Positions 61,975 to 64,000 of a DNA stretch of 64,000 nucleotides are shown in pieces; the stretch's first letter is position 1, and each line of letters starts with the position of its first letter. The position numbers and the translations under genes were made by a program. Origin of the DNA: Pyrrhosoma nymphula (lineage: Eukaryota; Arthropoda; Insecta; Odonata; Coenagrionidae); NCBI GenBank assembly GCA_963573305.1, contig OY754329.1, forward strand, positions 82,952,576 through 83,016,575, in the 5' to 3' direction. The notes beneath the pieces were generated by a model. The model did not search any database. It saw only the letters and a program-made list of their open reading frames with translations, and was not told the origin of the DNA.

Positions 61975-62125
61975 TAGAATATGCATGCAGTGCGTGTATA
62001 TGACGGCGATCGCCAGGACGCCGACGACACCAATGACGTAACCGGCATGCATAAAGGCGTTGTGCATGGCGAGGATGCCGGAGCCCAAGCTGCCTTTCAG
62101 CAAGTGGAAGAGCGTCTCGAAATTC
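61975..62125 (-). CDS. SLC36 exon: first membrane segments (LLKGSLGSGILAM)
   Basis: Exon of 151 bases, the most 5' that I can find. The acceptor is a pyrimidine tract ending in ccag and the donor is CTA|GTGAGT, a strong site. It starts with one base completing a codon and ends on a whole codon. It encodes NFETLFHLLKGSLGSGILAM, the TM1 signature of the PAT family, and then a second hydrophobic stretch ending THCMHIL. The usual motif reads GILAMPNAF; here the proline is replaced by histidine (codon at 62062-62064), so it reads AMHNAF. That proline is very conserved in the family as I know it. The exon is GC-rich compared with the introns around it. Confidence 0.93.
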
Positions 62126-62899
62126 CTGGAAAGAAGAAAGAATGGTTTTAAAAAATGTGCACGTGCACGTTAATTTGTAGTTTAGTCATCTCACTATAAA
62201 TACACACTCAAACACACAGTCTGTGCTTAAACAATTGAATGAGGAAAACTGAACGCGAGTAAGACAAGACATTTAAACAAGAGATCTGGCAGGAAACGAG
62301 GCCACAAATGTACCGGGAATGCTAGACACACATCAATATACAGGAGTCTTTTCAGCTAATCACTTAGCACTTAACATTTATTTCAATGCGGGATCCGCAA
62401 TCCGAGCATTCGGAATGAAAATGCGATTTAAGCAGTGTCCGAAACGGCACCTGGTTGCGGACGGAGAGAGAAGAACTAAGCTGGGACGGGATCACGGTTC
62501 CTCTTTTTTTCGGTTGCTGCTGTTGACGTTATCCGAAATGCAAATCCCTCTAGAAGGGTAATTCTCTCAGTTACTATCCTAAGAAAACACTCCATCAATT
62601 AACACTAGTGATTTAAAGGGCCTGACAACATCGTTTGACGAATCACGATCACGTTTTCGCTCTCGTGAGTGCAATTAAAAAATTACGATAACGCGAGCGC
62701 ACGCGTTATGAGGAACTGTGATCGCGCCCTTGGCAATCCATGTACTACCTACACAAATGGGTTCTCAAGAAACTGAGGGATTATCGTTGGACGCAAAGAG
62801 TATTCAATGCTTTGAGCTACCAAAATATTTAGGAAATTCTATGGCGCCCGCATAGTTAAGTATTTATGACGAAGAATTAAATAGGAGGGGGCTTACTCT
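62126..62899. other. Sequence 5' of the last recognised SLC36 exon
   Basis: Expected to be an intron, or intron plus N-terminal exon. I searched the minus strand for an N-terminal exon ending with two bases before a GT donor and could not identify one with confidence. 62635-62725 is CpG-rich with short inverted stretches (ACGATCACG..., ACGCGAGCG). Confidence 0.4.
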
Positions 62900-63135
62900 A
62901 AAAGCTTAAGAGATATTTAAAGAAAACTCATAAACGAACGTTAATATTAAACGGTTCCGAAACTTGGGTCTTTGGGCGTTGAGTTCAAATGAGTTCAAAT
63001 GTAGGCTTTTGAGAAGAAGGAGGTGGATTTTATGGTCGAATATAAGGAACAAAGTGTCTGTAAAATTATTTCAGACCACACAACGTTATTTTATACACTC
63101 CTTAATAGTAAGGATATTTTTAGAAAGCGGAGATA
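62900..63135 (+). pseudogene. Possible decayed LINE tail
   Basis: L-I-L-N-G-S-E-T-W-V-F-G-R followed in another frame by E-F-K-C-R-L-L-R-R-R-R-W-I-L-W and N-I-R-N-K-V recalls 'L-L-Y-G-S-E-T-W ... R-R-I'. Short, frameshifted and only partly convincing. Confidence 0.35.
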
Positions 63136-64000
63136 GTGAAGCTCGTGAGTTTTTAAGACAACGGAAGTTGATGGCTGTTACAAATGTAAGAATGTGTGGT
63201 GCGGTGGAATATTACGAGGGGATTTTGGTAACACATAAATTGGGAGGATAGGATAGTATGAAGATTTTGGTTGCCTTCCAATCGCATAGTGCAGACTAAC
63301 GCACATCGTAGAAAGCGGGTAAAAACAAAGCGCATTTTTTAAAAGGTGATTGGAACGATTTGTGCTAATATACAACATACATGGAAAATATGATGTGTCG
63401 TACTGGCTGCTGAAAGTGAAACTTTTCATAAGTATCTCAGTAATGTTGAAAATATTATTTTAGCTATCATAAACCGTGTTAATAATTATCTCAGACATTG
63501 CAGCATTCCCGAACCAACTACTGCAAATGTCTCCGCCACCAAGCGTGTCGTCATGATGGCGCATTGTGGCGGAATATGGTGGTGAATCACCTTGGTGAGA
63601 ATCTGTTTTGATATGCGTAGCGCGTATAGCCGTGGCAAATGCGATTGGAACACGTTGCACACAAAAAAGGTGGAACTATTCATGAACCGCAATGGAATCT
63701 GTTAACCGCAGATGCGTGGCTGTAAATCACCCTTCATGCTAGACTTAACTACAATCGCTACACGCTCCGATCTTCCAACATCTGAGTGCGGAGTAGGGGG
63801 GAACATTAGACACCACCTGATGAAGCCTTGATTGGTCAATATGAAGCTCCTCAACAGCCCCAGTTACATCAATCCGTCTAAAGAGCGTTCCACATTTAGT
63901 TGACAGTAAGGGCTCTTATGGGGATTTAATTCCCATGTAAATCTCCATAAGGCCTGAGGTGCGACGTTGCCAATGACAGCAGGAAAACTAATGTGATTCT
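63136..64000. other. No recognisable feature
   Basis: Overlapping minus-strand frames at 63460-63692 lie in a GC-richer stretch but show no family motif. An SLC36 N-terminal exon here cannot be excluded. Confidence 0.3.

Larger units (their letters stand above)
31071..62125 (-). other. SLC36/PAT-type amino acid transporter gene (5' end missing)
   Basis: Gene span built from seven exons on the minus strand. The joined reading frame gives 432 residues plus a stop, and all splice phases agree (intron phases 0, 2, 0, 0, 2, 1 in gene order). Family hallmarks appear in the right order: LLKGSLGSGILAM near the start, LCVYIVFISKNLK, APFSAAGN, FVGFGI, PLFFGMVLFALDAIGVVMPLENNM, and AAAIPDLELFISLFGAFCLSSVGLIYPALL near the end. 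This is the PAT layout of about 11 membrane segments. Family members move small neutral amino acids with protons at the plasma or lysosomal membrane; the substrate here cannot be read from sequence. Introns are about 11.8, 5.0, 2.7, 2.3, 0.9 and 7.2 kb. The start codon and cytosolic N-terminus are not found; in this family they are poorly conserved and often on separate exons. Fly homologues would be pathetic and its paralogues, but I cannot assign orthology. Confidence 0.93.

Noticed and set aside
63460..63692. Missing N-terminal exon of the SLC36 gene
   Set aside because: Open frames exist, but none has a recognisable N-terminal motif or a phase-compatible donor I trust.

Overview
The window looks like AT-rich animal nuclear DNA, most probably from an arthropod and possibly an insect with a large genome. 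Supporting signs are long introns with GT/AG borders, many decayed LINE, mariner and hAT-type repeats, microsatellites, and no operons or bacterial-style dense coding. The species call is inference from repeat and intron style only.

One real gene is well supported. It lies on the minus strand from about 62125 down to 31071 and encodes a proton-coupled amino acid transporter of the SLC36/PAT family (AAAP superfamily). Seven exons can be placed: 62125-61975, 50217-50096, 45111-45027, 42340-42038, 39768-39590, 38732-38557 and 31354-31071. Their splice phases agree across all six junctions. Together they give 432 residues ending in a stop, with an AATAAA signal 80 bases further on. The N-terminal exon(s) with the start codon were not found; they lie upstream of 62125, perhaps beyond the window.

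The introns (about 0.9 to 11.8 kb) and the 31 kb downstream of the gene are filled with mobile-element debris. A 920-bp mariner relic with both inverted ends sits at 37412-38331. A 3.64-kb hAT-like composite with long inverted ends and two nested inverted repeats lies at 31740-35379, and a 1.05-kb hAT-like element at 13684-14733. A 290-bp hAT-type MITE is at 60849-61138. A 5'-truncated LINE sits antisense at 50594-51730, and there are several decayed LINE reverse-transcriptase fragments (11.2, 25.4, 26.3, 28.0, 40.0, 46.9, 59.9 and 62.9 kb). tRNA-derived SINE-like pieces and several foldback repeats complete the set.

The most interesting unexplained structure is a set of repeats with hammerhead-ribozyme-like cores (CTGANGA, a stem II hairpin, then GAAA). 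Two of them sit at the centres of palindromes, at 26.16 and 28.45 kb. The 28.45-kb copy also has a perfect 5-bp stem I. Decayed relatives occur at 1.76 and 23.37 kb. Most of 1-31 kb otherwise shows no recognisable gene.
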